Positions 45,264-57,498 of a DNA stretch of 64,000 nucleotides are shown here, in pieces. Each line of letters opens with the position of its first letter. Position 1 is the first letter of the stretch. The translations under genes and the position numbers were made by a program. The stretch is from Adineta ricciae (Eukaryota > Rotifera > Eurotatoria > Adinetida > Adinetidae), in the NCBI GenBank assembly GCA_905250025.1, contig CAJNOJ010000285.1:1-64000 (forward strand), written 5' to 3'. Under the pieces are notes generated by a model. That model was not told where the DNA came from. It made no database searches and saw only the letters and a program-made list of their open reading frames with translations.

Positions 45264-46019
45264 TTAAATTTGGGATAAACCGCCATCAACAAATAATTCA
45301 ATTCCTGTTATATAGGAACTATCGTCGGAAGCAAGAAACACTACAGCTTTTGCAACTTCATCTGGCGTTCCAAGACGATTCATCGGTATTGCTTCTGTCC
45401 ACATTTTAAGATTATTTTCGACTTCATCTTGTGTATTTCCCATCGATCTCAGAAGAGGTGTATCAATTGCTCCTGGACTCAGTGTATTAACACGAATTTG
45501 CCGTTCTTTTAAATCGACCGTCATACAGCGAGCAAATGAACGTAAAGCAGCTTTTGTCGCACAATAAACAGTTAAATCTGGATCTCCTTTATTCGAAGAA
45601 TTCGATCCGTTGATAATAATCGAAGATCGATTAACTAGAATTGGTAATGCTTTTTGAATTGTAAATAAAACACCTTTAACATTGACATTAAATGTTTCAT
45701 CAAAATGCTTCTCAGTAATTGTACCAAATCGAGCAAATGAACAACTTGCTGCATTGGCAAATATGATATCTAATCGTCCTTTTGTCTCACGAATAATATC
45801 GATTAATCGATCGAGATGATTCAGATCTGATGCATCGCCTTGAACAGCCGTTATTCGATTGGATTGAATTTTCTTCACCGCTTCATCGAGTTTTTCTTGT
45901 CTTCGTCCAGTTATGAAAACATGTTCAATACCTTCAAGAATAAAACGTTCAGCTGTTGCAAAGCCAATACCTTCTGATCCTCCAGTAATCAAAGCGATTT
46001 TTCCATCTAGTTTTCCCAT
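45264..46019 (-). CDS. Short-chain dehydrogenase/reductase (SDR), copy 1
   Basis: This is a single-exon gene for 251 residues, the classical SDR length. It shows the NAD(P)-binding TGGSEGIG motif (about residues 13-20), the NAA stabilising motif, the catalytic Ser in NGSNSS and YCATK for the Tyr-x3-Lys pair. The C-terminal IDTPLLRS and ITGIELFVDGGLSQI match glucose-dehydrogenase/3-oxoacyl-reductase-like SDRs. An R in TGRRQEKL after the second strand hints at NADP preference. The substrate is unknown. It lacks introns and looks bacterial in style, so horizontal origin is possible but unproven. The coding region ends six bases before the single N at 46025, so its promoter is missing here. Copy 2 at 49758-50513 is nearly identical. 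Confidence 0.88.
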   Translation of the reverse strand: MGKLDGKIALITGGSEGIGFATAERFILEGIEHVFITGRRQEKLDEAVKKIQSNRITAVQGDASDLNHLDRLIDIIRETKGRLDIIFANAASCSFARFGTITEKHFDETFNVNVKGVLFTIQKALPILVNRSSIIINGSNSSNKGDPDLTVYCATKAALRSFARCMTVDLKERQIRVNTLSPGAIDTPLLRSMGNTQDEVENNLKMWTEAIPMNRLGTPDEVAKAVVFLASDDSSYITGIELFVDGGLSQI

Positions 46020-46025
46020 TGTTAN

Positions 46026-48391
46026 ATTCCTTGAGGAGAATTTAACATATTTGATGTTGATCCAGCAGAACCATTTCCTACTACAATTGATGGGATAGTT
46101 GTACCATTATTAAGTAAAAGTTTAGTAACTTGATGTTGATTTTGAATAGAACAATAGAGATTATTATTAATATCAATGAATAAGCCAATACAACTTCCAT
46201 TTACATTCATAACTGTAATAAAATTTGATGTATTAAAGAAATATTTATCAATTCGGCCATATAAATAACCATTATCCACATAAATATCACCAGTAATAGA
46301 AACGAACACACTATGTGGATTTGATACATTAATATAAGTGAGAATTGATGCTGAACTATTCCATTGCGACCATTTTAAAATAGTATTATTGACTTGATTA
46401 ATTACATAAACATTATTAATTCCATCAATAAAAATACCATTAGGTATTGTACCAATTGTCCCACTCGAAGCAAAAGTAACGCCGTTTGGTGACCATATTG
46501 CGTTTGAACAAATTGTTGGTTGATTATAAGATAAATCTTAAATAAATCAATGAATAATATTTTAAAGAAGAAAATAAAATTATCGAAATTGACTTACTAC
46601 ATGAATTTGATGCCAGAAGCAATTTAACGATTCGACTATTCGAACTGTCGGAAACATAAAGATTTCCATAACTATCGAAACTTATGGCTGTTGGGTAATT
46701 TAATTGATTTAATGCAGAACCAGGAACACTAGTACATCCGAATAAACATCGATAACCATATGGTCCTAATCCAAGTATTCGATGATTATGATCATCAACA
46801 ATAAAAAGATATCCATTCGCATCAAGTATAACACCATATGGACAATTTAATGTGGGGGTTCCTGGTGCATTATTTCCAACCAATGTAGTTCCATTAGTTT
46901 GTCCCAATGCAAACATTTGAATTCTATTGTTACTACAATCTGCAACATACAAGTTAAATTTAATATCAACAAAGATTCCGGTGGGATAGGTCAACATATT
47001 TGCAGATGATCCAGCAACTCCTGTGCCAGCAACTATAGTGGAAGTAGTGACATTATCATTTAACCATTTCTTCACAACTTGATGATTAAGATTTAATGAA
47101 CAATAGAGAGTATTACTAGAATCTACAAACATCGCATAACATGAACTAACGATTGACATTGAAAGAATACTTGTATTGGAGTTAAATGTCCATTTATCGA
47201 CTCTATGATTACTATAGCCATTATCAACATATATATCACCGTTGGGAGTAACGAAAACACTATATGTCGTGTTCAGACCAGTAGAAATAACTCTATTTGG
47301 ATTTATACTTCCTTCGGACCAGATTAATACCTGACTATTTTGTTTATTAGCTACATAGATAGTATTATTGGTTGTAACAAAAACTGTAAATGGACTTGTA
47401 CCAACCGTACTGCTATTAGCAAATGTAATCGCATCTGTATACCATGTTGTAGATGGACATAAGTTTGGTTGATTAGTAACGAAATCTAATAAGCAGAAAA
47501 AGATGAAACTCTTCCGAAGTTTAGTGAACCGAAATATTTATTAAAATTCTTCGATTCGTTCTACCTTGAAGATAACAGTACTTCGTGGATTAAGTGCGAT
47601 TGTAACAAGTTCTGACTGGGTTAGCTTCTAAACCTTGACTTAATTTATAAATAGACTTACTAAATACTTTGTGGAGTCATATTCTCAAAGCTAAATTCAG
47701 TCAAAAATATGCTCAATCCATGCAACTCTATCGTTCTATTTATAATAATTAAAGTTTTCAAATAAAAAAAAACTGAATAGACTGATTTGGTTAATGATTC
47801 TATTGTCATCTCTTTTTAGGTGACTCATATCTAAGAACTAAATTTATGAATCTGTACTTTTCATAAGGATGTTTTATCTAGTTTATGAAATGATAGGAAA
47901 AGATTTTACTGTTACACTCACCTGAAGAAATATTTGTTATAAGAAATTTTTGAATTCGATGATTCCAATCATCAGCTACAATCATATTTCCATGATTATC
48001 AAAATACATTGTGGTTGGATAATATAACTGATTGGATGCTAAACCTATAACACTTGAACATCCAACTAAACAACGGTATCCATTTGGTCCCGAGCCAACA
48101 ACACGATGATTTCCACAGTCTGTAACAAAGAGATATCCTTCTGCATCAAGTACAATTCCAGAAGGACAACTAAGACTAATAGTTCCAGATGCTCCAGTTC
48201 CTGCTACTGTTATTCCATTGAGTTGTTGTGATTGAAATAATTGAACTCGATTATTAAAACAGTCAGTAACATATAAATTGAGATTTGTGTCAACAAATAT
48301 ACCACGAGGACCATTAAGTGTGTTTGATGTTGATCCAGAACAATCTGTACCAGCAGCAACTATCCACATATTTGAATTACTATTCAATGAT
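46026..48391 (-). CDS. NHL-propeller gene fragment, second copy of the NHL-REJ cassettes
   Basis: Between the Ns at 46025 and 48392 lie parts of three NHL exons matching the large gene: 46026-46536 (part of the 36411-37298 exon), a complete 888-bp exon at 46598-47485 (matches 37359-38246) and 47922-48391 (part of 38685-39572). Splice sites and phase 1 are conserved and the frames are open. Differences are spread along the sequence, including amino-acid changes (ANFSTVGANRNTVF versus ANSSTVGTSPFTVF), so it is not a simple artefactual repeat of the same reads. It may be the other haplotype or a paralogue of the large receptor. Confidence 0.75.
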
Positions 48392-48392
48392 N

Positions 48393-49757
48393 AGGAATGA
48401 TACACACCTGGAAACTTTCAATCTGTGAAATCATTGAGCTTATTCCCTGAAAGACTAGAACTTTACAAAGCTGACAGATACAAACACGATTGAAAATAAT
48501 GGCAGTCGGATTTCTCTCTACACTTATAGCACTCTGGAAGCTCAGAAAAGAGGGGATTATAATCCAGCCCACGCGAGAAGGTCTTGTCATTATTTCTGAC
48601 AATGTAAGTCATACTGAAGTGTATTTTATACTAATCCTTATTTTATGAATATCAACATAATTGGTGTGCAGTGTTTGAATCGCCTCAAACTATCATTAAT
48701 ATAATATACCACAACTAATGACAAGATCACCTTTGATTATCGAAGCATATATACAATGTGGAGAAGTATATTATAAGCTTGAGAATCTATCAGTTACTTA
48801 ACAAAATTTACAGAATGCACATAGTGCCTTAGAGAAATAGCAAAATGTAATTTCCGATTGGTGATTGAGATATTGCGATGAATACTTACTATGGTGAAAC
48901 TGTACGTTCGAACTGGATTAAATGTTTAGAGATTACAAATTACCAAGATCCGATGAGTAAAGATTTACTTTTATATTGTCGCTTCTTTCTCATCCTGTTT
49001 CAACAAAAAATTGGACATTATCATGAAAGAGATCTTTATATATCGAAGAACTAATAAGCCTAACCCACAGCGCTAAATCAAATTTTGATTTTATATTGAA
49101 AGAACTCTTATTTATGTTGTGTCACGAAAAATAAAGAACGATTTAGAAAAATGAACATAATACCATGATAGGTATCTAGTTCTACCAAATATAAGTGTAG
49201 CGGTGACGTAAATCGATCAATATCAACTATTGCAGAAGTACTAATTAAAGAAACCTAACAAAAGTAAATCTTAATTTAGTTGAGATAGAAATAACGTTTT
49301 CAGAAGAGAATAAAATTTCATGATGATTACTCGATTTTTGAACAAAGTTGTTTTTGCATATTCGCTATAGAACATTGTTTCCGATACTAAACGTATCTGA
49401 AATAGCGTTACAACGGATACTTTCTGAATGGTACATTTCAAATCAATAGATTTCTTTGATTTGTGTCTCTGCTACGCTTTCCATATTTTCTCTTAAACGA
49501 TTATCACACCAACTGGTTTGATGAGTAAAAAGTTCTGAGAAAAATCAAGGGGTTAATTCAAATGTAGAATGTATCGTTTTTATACTCGTCAACATAACTA
49601 CGTGGAAAATATCCGCAATAACCTAAAAAGAAATCTTCAGAACGTGAAAGTTCAAGAATATCGCCAATGATCTTTTTATTAGGTTAATGAATGAAGGGTA
49701 GTTTTTTTTTTCCTAAACAATTCTAATTCTAATTCTAATGAAAATAAAAGATATGGA
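48393..49757. repeat. Duplicated SDR 3' flank, copy 2
   Basis: Second copy of 43786-45263, starting exactly at the N at 48392. Several deletions, for example around 49255, distinguish it. No gene is seen. Confidence 0.6.
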
Positions 49758-50513
49758 TTAAATTTGGGATAAACCGCCATCAACAAATAATTCAATTCCC
49801 GTTATATATGAACTATCATCGGAAGCAAGAAACACTACAGCTTTTGCAACTTCATCTGGTGTTCCAAGACGATTCATCGGTGTTGCTTCTGTCCACATTT
49901 TAAGATTATTTTCGACTTCATCTTGCGTATTTCCCATCGATCTAAGAAGAGGTGTATCAATTGCTCCTGGACTCAGTGTATTAACACGAATTTGCCGTTC
50001 TTTTAAATCGACTGTCATACAACGAGCAAATGAACGTAAAGCAGCTTTTGTTGCACAATAAACAGTTAAATCTGGATCTCCTTTATTCGAAGAATTTGAT
50101 CCATTAATAATAATTGAAGATCGATTAACTAGAATTGGCAATGCTTTTTGAATTGTAAAGAAAACACCTTTGACATTGACATTAAATGTTTCATCAAAAT
50201 GCTTTTCAGTAATTGTACCAAATCGAGCAAATGAACAACTTGCTGCATTGGCAAATATAATATCTAATCGTCCTTTTGTCTCACGAATAATATCGATTAA
50301 TCGATCGAGATGATTCAGATCTGATGCATCGCCTTGAACAGCCGTTATTCGATTGGATTGAATTTTCTTCACAGCTTCATCGAGTTTTTCTTGTCTTCGT
50401 CCAGTTATGAAAACATGTTCAATACCTTCAAGAATAAAACGTTCAGCTGTTGCAAAGCCAATACCTTCTGATCCTCCAGTAATCAAAGCGATTTTTCCAT
50501 CTAGTTTTCCCAT
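49758..50513 (-). CDS. Short-chain dehydrogenase/reductase (SDR), copy 2
   Basis: A 251-residue SDR differing from copy 1 at only about two residues (GVFFT for GVLFT, ATPMNR for AIPMNR), with several silent changes. All motifs are intact: TGGSEGIG, NAA, Ser, YCATK. ATG at 50513 is chosen because it opens MGKLDGKIALITGG directly before the Rossmann strand and is shared by both copies. The in-frame extension to 50624 is probably leader. Its upstream region to 50817 is shared head-to-head with the SLC46-like gene and could hold a divergent promoter. Cytosolic NAD(P)-linked oxidoreductase; substrate unknown. Confidence 0.88.
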   Translation of the reverse strand: MGKLDGKIALITGGSEGIGFATAERFILEGIEHVFITGRRQEKLDEAVKKIQSNRITAVQGDASDLNHLDRLIDIIRETKGRLDIIFANAASCSFARFGTITEKHFDETFNVNVKGVFFTIQKALPILVNRSSIIINGSNSSNKGDPDLTVYCATKAALRSFARCMTVDLKERQIRVNTLSPGAIDTPLLRSMGNTQDEVENNLKMWTEATPMNRLGTPDEVAKAVVFLASDDSSYITGIELFVDGGLSQI

Positions 50514-50817
50514 TCTTAACTGATCGTTTGTTTTTCTCTTCTTGTGAACTAGGTCACAAACAGAAAAAAGAATGTCTCTTCGGCATTCTTTTGCGTTCCA
50601 TTCATCTCTATTTTTATCGTCCAATCACAATTCGGCACAGAAGAAAAGATCCAAATGACAAAGGATCAGATAATCAATTCTGTATCATAAATAGACATTT
50701 GTGTATGATGGAGAGAAAAATGTACTTTTTCATATTGATGATTCACATGTGTTTTGTACAGCAAAGAAAAAGAAACTCAACGATGATGAATGTACTTTTT
50801 CATTTCTTCGTTAAGTA

Positions 50818-52336
50818 ATGTTGTCAAGCGTGAATATTTATGCAATATCGAGTATAGTTTGTCTTGAAAGTTTATCAAATTGTGTTGTCTCATCACTTGG
50901 CCAATATATTTATTCATTTTATTTAAATAAAACACAAAATGAAAGTGTGAATGACGACAATCTTTGGGCACAAGAACAATCAGCTGAATTGTTTTGGAAA
51001 AAAGATTTGTTTAGTTGTATTCCAACGATTATTATTACTTGTTTATTGGGTTTTCATATGAACAAAGTTGGACGAAGATTTGTTTTGATTTTATTTTTAA
51101 TTGGAAATTCAATTCAGTTTTTTCTTTGGTTATTTATCATTTCGTATCAATTAGAAGAATATTGGTGGTTCATTTCGTCGTTTATTCTCGGTTTAACTGG
51201 TTCACAACCGATTTTTCGTAAGAGAATTTCGGTTTCATTGGATTTTAAAGATCAAATTTGACTTTGTTTCAGATTTAACATTGAATTTATTTGTGACAGA
51301 TTTAACAAAAGAAACGGATCGTTCGATTTATTTTGTTTTTCTTGATGCATTGAAGACATTCGTCACATCTATTGGAGATTTTCTTATTGGTTATTATTTA
51401 TCTTCATATTCTTTCATTAATTTAGTTTATCTTTCATTAATCTCACAAATAATCTCGATTATCATCATTATTTTATGTTTTAAATCATCTCCTCGTTCAC
51501 AAACTCTCTTACCAGTTGAATTTTATAATGATATTCGAATCAAAGAATCCTTTTGGTCGAAATTGAACTTATGTTACTCGAAATCGAGCTGTTGGAATGT
51601 TTTCTTGATATTTTTTGCGTATATTTTCTATTCGTTTGCGAATTCTGCACTTTGGTCAAATTTTCTTTGGTATTTACTTGATTTTCCGTTTAATTGGTCA
51701 TCGATACAAATTGGAAATTTCAATGCTTTATCAGCAATTGTAACTGCAGTGTTCAGTGTTATTGGAATGAAAATCTTAACACGATTTTCTCTTTGTGATT
51801 CACTTATTTGTTGTTTAAGTCAGATTTGTTTGATTTGTTTGGCGCTTAACTTTGTTTTTGCTCGAGAAAATTGGCATTTATATTTGAGTTTATTAATTTT
51901 TCCATTTGTTGAGTATCAAAGTTCGTTAACGTGGTCACTCATATCAAAATCATTTCAACCAAATCAATTTCATTGTTTGTTTACATTTCTTGCAATTATC
52001 GATACAATTTGTTCGTTATTTGGAAATTCGTTATTCAATTGGATTTATCAATTGACTGTTGACAATTTACCTTATTTAACTTTTCTCATTGCTGTCGGAC
52101 TTTCAATGATTTCTCTAATATTTAATCTGTAAGTCGAATTTATTGAAAGATTTACAGAACTTTTGCTTTCTTTTAGATCTTTTTTTCTTTTCAGTCGACG
52201 ATTCTCCAAATTAAACGAGAATTCATCGGTGGAATCCAAAGATATTGATTTGATTTGGTTGGATATTCCAATTGATACAATCGAATCTGAAAAGAATTCA
52301 TTAAGTACACTTACACATGATTTAATCATTTTGTAG
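50818..52336 (+). CDS. MFS transporter of the SLC46/folate-carrier type
   Basis: Three exons, 50818-51217, 51273-52128 and 52195-52336, with introns of 55 and 66 bp and matching phases, give 465 residues. About 11-12 hydrophobic helices are visible. Between the second and third, HMNKVGRRFVLI matches the MFS loop 2-3 motif with Asn where Asp is usual. The N-terminal helix is followed by an extracellular loop with N-glycosylation sites (NKTQNES), as in SLC46/PCFT carriers. The C-terminal tail is short and acidic (SSVESKDIDLIWLD). The start has no in-frame ATG upstream before a stop. The family carries folates or related anions across plasma or lysosomal membranes; the substrate here is not predictable. 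Confidence 0.75.
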
Positions 52337-52467
52337 ATTTTATTAAAAAGTTTTTCCTTTTACATTTTATATCTTCAAGTTATAACAAACAGTTGAATGT
52401 TCGTTTGTATTTGAATTTAAATCAGATTGTTCTGACAAATGAGATAAGAAGAAGAAGAAGAATGAAA

Positions 52468-53427
52468 TCAAGGAGAATTTGTTAAACTGATCTTTTTCTT
52501 CGATTTCTTTCGATGAAATGCCTTCGAAATATCAGCTATTTGAAAGAGGATTGAGACGAGATTTTTGAAAACAAGAAAATAACTTGTATAATCATGATTT
52601 CGAATACCAAATATTGCATAAAGACGTACAATTAAATAAGGAATATCGGTGGTCAGAATCACTAAAAACGAATCCGTCATTATTAATCCTAAACGAGGAA
52701 AATCTTTTTGAAATAAAATTTTTTGTAAAGAAGACATTTGAATGAGAAATTGCAAACAACTAATTGACCAAATGGAAAGAATTGTATAAACAAAACGAAG
52801 ATCAGAATAAAATTTCCAATGATTAAGTAAATCTAAAAAATCTAATAAATCCAGTGCTGTTGTCCATGTTTTCATTAAAATGATCAATCGAGGATTCTTT
52901 CTTTCACATAAACCTTTTAATATTGTCATGAGAAAAAGATAAAGTTGAATTTGAATTTGTGACCATAAAAATTTGTTTTGAAAATAAAAATTATCAAGTG
53001 ATTTTAATGGTGCATAATAGATAATTGAAAAGACTTCAACACTTGATTGAGTTTCATGGCGATTTATTAAAGTTTTAATTCGATATAGTTCAAAGAACCA
53101 AATTGATGAAATGATAAATATTGAATAGATTAATAAAAATATAAACGAATTTTTGTAACGAAATTTTAAAAAAATAAAGAATATTTTTTCGAAAATAAGA
53201 CAAACTAAACCAATTATTGGAATAAAATACAATTTTCGAGTTGGTTTTGTTAAATAAATCATATATATCGATATAGCCAAATGTATTATACAGAAAAAAC
53301 GAGCGATAAACAAAAGAGCCAACGGAAATTTACCCGTCTGATGTTTATTCATCTTTCGAGTAATGACATTGACTTCAGTTGTACAAGGAGAAAGACTTTT
53401 TTTGTCGTCGATAGAACGAAGTGTCAA
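52468..53427 (-). CDS. TMEM26-like multipass membrane protein
   Basis: A single-exon frame of 319 residues with about eight hydrophobic helices. The order of features matches TMEM26: an early LFIARFFCIIHLAISIY helix, then ALDLLDFLDLL in the middle, YTILSIWSISCLQFLIQM, FPRLGLIMTDSF, IPYLIVRLYAIFGI and FLVFKNLVSILFQIADI. The tail is basic (HRKKSKKKISL). ATG 53427 gives the longest product; ATG at 53352 (MNKHQTGKF), just before the first helix, is an equal candidate. TMEM26 function is poorly known. The gene is convergent with the SLC46-like gene, 131 bp apart. Confidence 0.7.
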   Translation of the reverse strand: MTLRSIDDKKSLSPCTTEVNVITRKMNKHQTGKFPLALLFIARFFCIIHLAISIYMIYLTKPTRKLYFIPIIGLVCLIFEKIFFIFLKFRYKNSFIFLLIYSIFIISSIWFFELYRIKTLINRHETQSSVEVFSIIYYAPLKSLDNFYFQNKFLWSQIQIQLYLFLMTILKGLCERKNPRLIILMKTWTTALDLLDFLDLLNHWKFYSDLRFVYTILSIWSISCLQFLIQMSSLQKILFQKDFPRLGLIMTDSFLVILTTDIPYLIVRLYAIFGIRNHDYTSYFLVFKNLVSILFQIADISKAFHRKKSKKKISLTNSP

Positions 53428-54563
53428 AACCGAAGGTTAAAGAAAGAAAGAAAAAAAAGGTAATTACTTGTGTAAAGCAGAACTTACGATGAATGGTTTG
53501 AAATTAGTCTGATGAGACATTCAAGGTGAGACTGAGAGAACAGGAGAAAATATATTACATATTTATGCTTTGTTTGAAATTTTCATCTGTTTCACTTCTT
53601 ATTATTCTTCGAATCAACTTACATCTGGTTCAAACTAAAAGCATAAATATTCATTTGATTGAGAATACAACAAATTTTCATCTATGATATGAACTGAAAA
53701 GATTTCTTTGTATTTCGCAAAGAATCAGTTTATCAATTTCATATGTAAAAGAAGGATGATCACGCCCATGATTTGTTTAACTTTCGGTGCGAGTTATCGT
53801 GGTATTAAGCGTATTAATTTCAAAGTAAATCATATCTCATGGATTCGCTCAAATGCGTAATGCTAGAAATGAGTAATTCAGTAATCTACAATGAAAGTTC
53901 CCAAAGAAGAAAATGATAATTTGCAGCACGTGATCTGTTGTTTTTTTACAGTGAAGAATTAAATTCGACTTCTTGTATTTGTAATATTATACTTCAGATT
54001 ACATTAATCATAGATTTGGCTCTTCGGTTCCTTGAATTTCAAATAGGAATTTATAAAGAAAAGTAATGTATTTGGTTAGTTTTCTGACATTGTTCAATGC
54101 ATCTATAAATACAGTCTTTCAATAATTATGTGGTAAAATAGGGAAGGAAATAGGTTCTTCTTTCTCCCAAGTGACATGAACTCATGTTTGTCTTTGGTTT
54201 TGGTACAATTAAGAATATTCATCAAAGGTAAAGAATAGTTCGAATAGCGGTCTTTATTTATCTCGGACATCATCTTAAGGAAAATATTTTCTTCAACAAG
54301 CATTCATAAAGTTGGGAAGGAAAATGCTGCGACCTTTAATATACTAGCATTGATGGCAATGTATGAATGTCTTCTATTTCATTGGAAAGTGATGTTCTAG
54401 AAATGAGAGAAGCTGGAGTATAGAAAAACAAGATAATGGATAATAACATAATCTGTTTCTTTTTTACACACTCAGCTCTATTATGATCAAAAAAGCTAAG
54501 GAAACTAAATACACTACGATTAAATTTTCATATTCTTTTAAGTATTTGTGAGTAGAATTGTAG
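53428..54563. other. Intergenic, no gene seen
   Basis: AT-rich, with short frames only (for example 54103-54303 on the minus strand, without family pattern). It includes the 5' flank of the TMEM26-like gene and the 3' flank of the TIR gene. Confidence 0.5.
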
Positions 54564-57177
54564 TCAGAGAAGAATACACGCAGTTGATTTCAATGTTGTT
54601 GAAGAAGACATTGGTAAACTTAACGTTTCACGTCTATTGACAGGAAGTTTGAGAAGAGAATTTTTAAATCGATCAAAAATATATTCTTCGAGTTCATCAC
54701 CTCCATAAGCATTGGCATAACGACGAGCATATTTTAAAAATTCATTCTTCGGATCTGCTTGTAGTTTCAAAGCATACTGATTGATTTCAGCCATGGACTG
54801 GAAATCATATAATTTCACCAACGTATCAGGTACATTGTGAGTATGAAACCATTTCTGAATATCTTCCCGATTCCATTCTTCCGGCGATTTCTCTTTATCA
54901 AAATCGGTTGACTGGATTTTATCGTTTTCCTTTTGAGATTGTGCGGCTGTATTATGCTGTTTTATTCGTTGTTGTTTTAATAATCCTCCTTTCGTTTCGC
55001 TGATGGTAGATTCGATCGTCTTCAACATTTCTCGAGTTTTAGTAGCATCCAGTTCATTTGTGTTGCTTTTGAAACGAACATATTTACGATCAGCAATATG
55101 GATATCTAGAATAGTGTAGAAATCGTTAACTCGATTCGAGTATTAAAACTTTCGTTTGAACTCTAAATACTTCAGTTTAGAATTAGAGTTTTAAACTATT
55201 TAACTTCCACCATCACCCACATCCTCTTAGATAAAAAGTATTAAGCCTGTAAAACAACATACCAAGCCAGTCACAATCACCAGGTTCACCAAAATAGATA
55301 GGAACAATGGGTTTATTGCGTTTGATAGCAAAAGTAATTTCTTTTCGACACGACTTGCTGTTGTAATAATCTTGCGAAAGAAGACATACGACGAGATTAG
55401 CTTCTCCGATACCGCGAGCAATCTTTTCCCATAAATCTTCACTCGATGAACAATGATCACGATCAATCCAAATTCGAAAAAGATGTTCATCTTTTTCTAA
55501 TGCTTTAAGAATTTCATCGCAAAATCGATCGTTATCATGAGCATAACTAATCATAATCATTGCTTTACTATTGCCCGCATTTGAAGCAATCGGCAGACTC
55601 GCGATAACATTTTCCTCCTTATGCGATGTCACGTTGAGATTGTGAAGAATACCATTAGAAGCATTTTTCGGACTTTCCATAGATCGTGAAACGTATTGAT
55701 CGGCCATTTTCTCATCGTTCTCCAGAGATATAGTTTTGATGATCTCTATTAACTTATCATTTTGCTTCAGTTTTGTTTTATACCGATCTTGAAAGGAAAT
55801 ACTCCAGAGAATATTTAATAGAGCTGTGATTACAAGTTGTCTACGATAATCGTTGAGAGAAGATGAATCTTGAAACTTGATGAGTAAATCGACAAATAAA
55901 GCAATTGTTGCTGATAATGTTAGCTGTGGATCAGTTTCTGCGTGATTCAAGACATATTCAAGTGAACGATCATCCACAAATAATTTGACGAACACGATCA
56001 AAGGCTCAGATACATGAAAACCATCGCCGTCACGATAATCGTCCTCCTAAACAATAAGAGCTTATAACACCGCTATTTTTTACCGCTGAACGGCAAGGGT
56101 AAGAGTAGTGATGGGTAAAAAGAAGATACATCCTTACTCTAATTCTCTGACTTTATTTTAGTATTTCAAACTTACTTGGGCGGCATCAATAGTCATTTGT
56201 AATAGCTGGTTAAGAATTGTGTTCTTGCGTTTATTATCTAAACGAATTTGTTCGACTGTAGACAGATGGGCTATGGCCATGGAAATGAGAAGATTGTTTT
56301 TATCAGGCAACTCTTCTTTGTTATCATTTTGAATATTTTGAAGAATACACAGTCCGTCAAATTTCTTAAGTTCATCGGCGCCGTCATTGTGTCTCGAGAT
56401 ATTATGAATGATACTGACGAATTGTTCAGCTGCTGCAGATGATAAGGTCACTGCTTTCAACCATTTTAAGACCATTTTCGGCAACTCAGTATCGAGTAAC
56501 CATGGTACAACAATTGTAGAATCTGATAGATTCCAGATAAACGACAGAATACAACTTGTCAAACTGTCGAGATCATCATCTTCTTCAGTGCAGTTCGCAG
56601 TCGCGTCAGATACACTGCGTTCCACCGATTTACACATCGCGCAGAATAATTTAGTGTATTTGCGACTAGCAGTATCTTCCTTAACAAAATGCATATTTCC
56701 AACAATTATATAAGCTATGCGTAGAAGTGCACGGACCACCGGTTTATAAAATTCTGTTTGCGCTGTTGTCGTTTGTTGATAATCATGGAAATACATGTAT
56801 CTTTCTTGTTTAGAGAGAAGATTGAGAGATTTAAAGAAAACCTTACGTGTGAACAATATTCTTTCTTGCGAAAAAGCCTTAGATGGAACCTGTAGCATTA
56901 CTTTTTCAAAAAGATTCGCACAAATTTGAATATCATTCGCATCAGCATCTGTAGCTCTCGCAATATAATCGATCAGTTCAGAATATAATTCGTTTGATTC
57001 TTGATAACGGTCTTGTGCACTCGCATCACTGTCATGTAATTTTTGAAGTTGATCGCGTATACTTTGAAGACTTTTCTTCGATGTATCCGTTGATTCTTTC
57101 CCATCCGGCGATGATTTATTCACAGATTCTTTTTCTGCTTTAAAAACATCGCATTTAGTTTCTTCAGTTTCATCCAT
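54564..57177 (-). CDS. ARM-like/TIR/SAM-like signalling protein with CaaX end
   Basis: Three exons, 56176-57177, 55263-56046 and 54564-55105 (phase-0 then phase-1 junctions), give 775 residues. Residues ~40-440 are helical and ARM/HEAT-like (SCILSFIWNLSDSTIV; LVITALLNILWSISF). Residues ~495-600 form a TIR domain: AMIMISYAHDNDRFCDEIL, WIDRDHCSSSEDLWEKIA, LVVCLLSQDYYNSKSCRKEI and PIVPIYFGEPGDCDWL. The Glu of LWEKIA is a candidate for the catalytic Glu of NADase TIRs, but this needs alignment. Residues ~650-730 hold a SAM-like segment (WNREDIQKWFHTHNV). The last four residues, CILL, form a CaaX box whose Leu predicts geranylgeranylation and membrane anchoring. The ARM-TIR-SAM content recalls SARM1, but the order (ARM-TIR-SAM rather than ARM-SAM-TIR) differs. 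Probable innate-immune or cell-death signalling, by inference. Confidence 0.78.
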
Positions 57178-57498
57178 CTTGCAGAAATTTGTATGCTGAC
57201 GACGTATGTTTGTTTGAAGTCTTTTTATAGTAAGAATAAGAATGATTTCTCCCGCACTGAGCGGAAACGTAAATGGAAAGACATGGACTTCTTGTCATTA
57301 ATAATCAGCAGGCCAAATATTTTGTTTCAGTGTGGGAAAAAGAAACTAAAAAACAATTTTAAAACAACACTCGCAGAACGACTAAAAGAAATGTGAACAT
57401 AAACAAGACGGTGAATTCTCTTTTATCTCCAGTACAATTTTGTGATGTTTTGTTTGAAGTGAGAATACAAAAATGGTTTAATGGAAAAAAAAACATCG

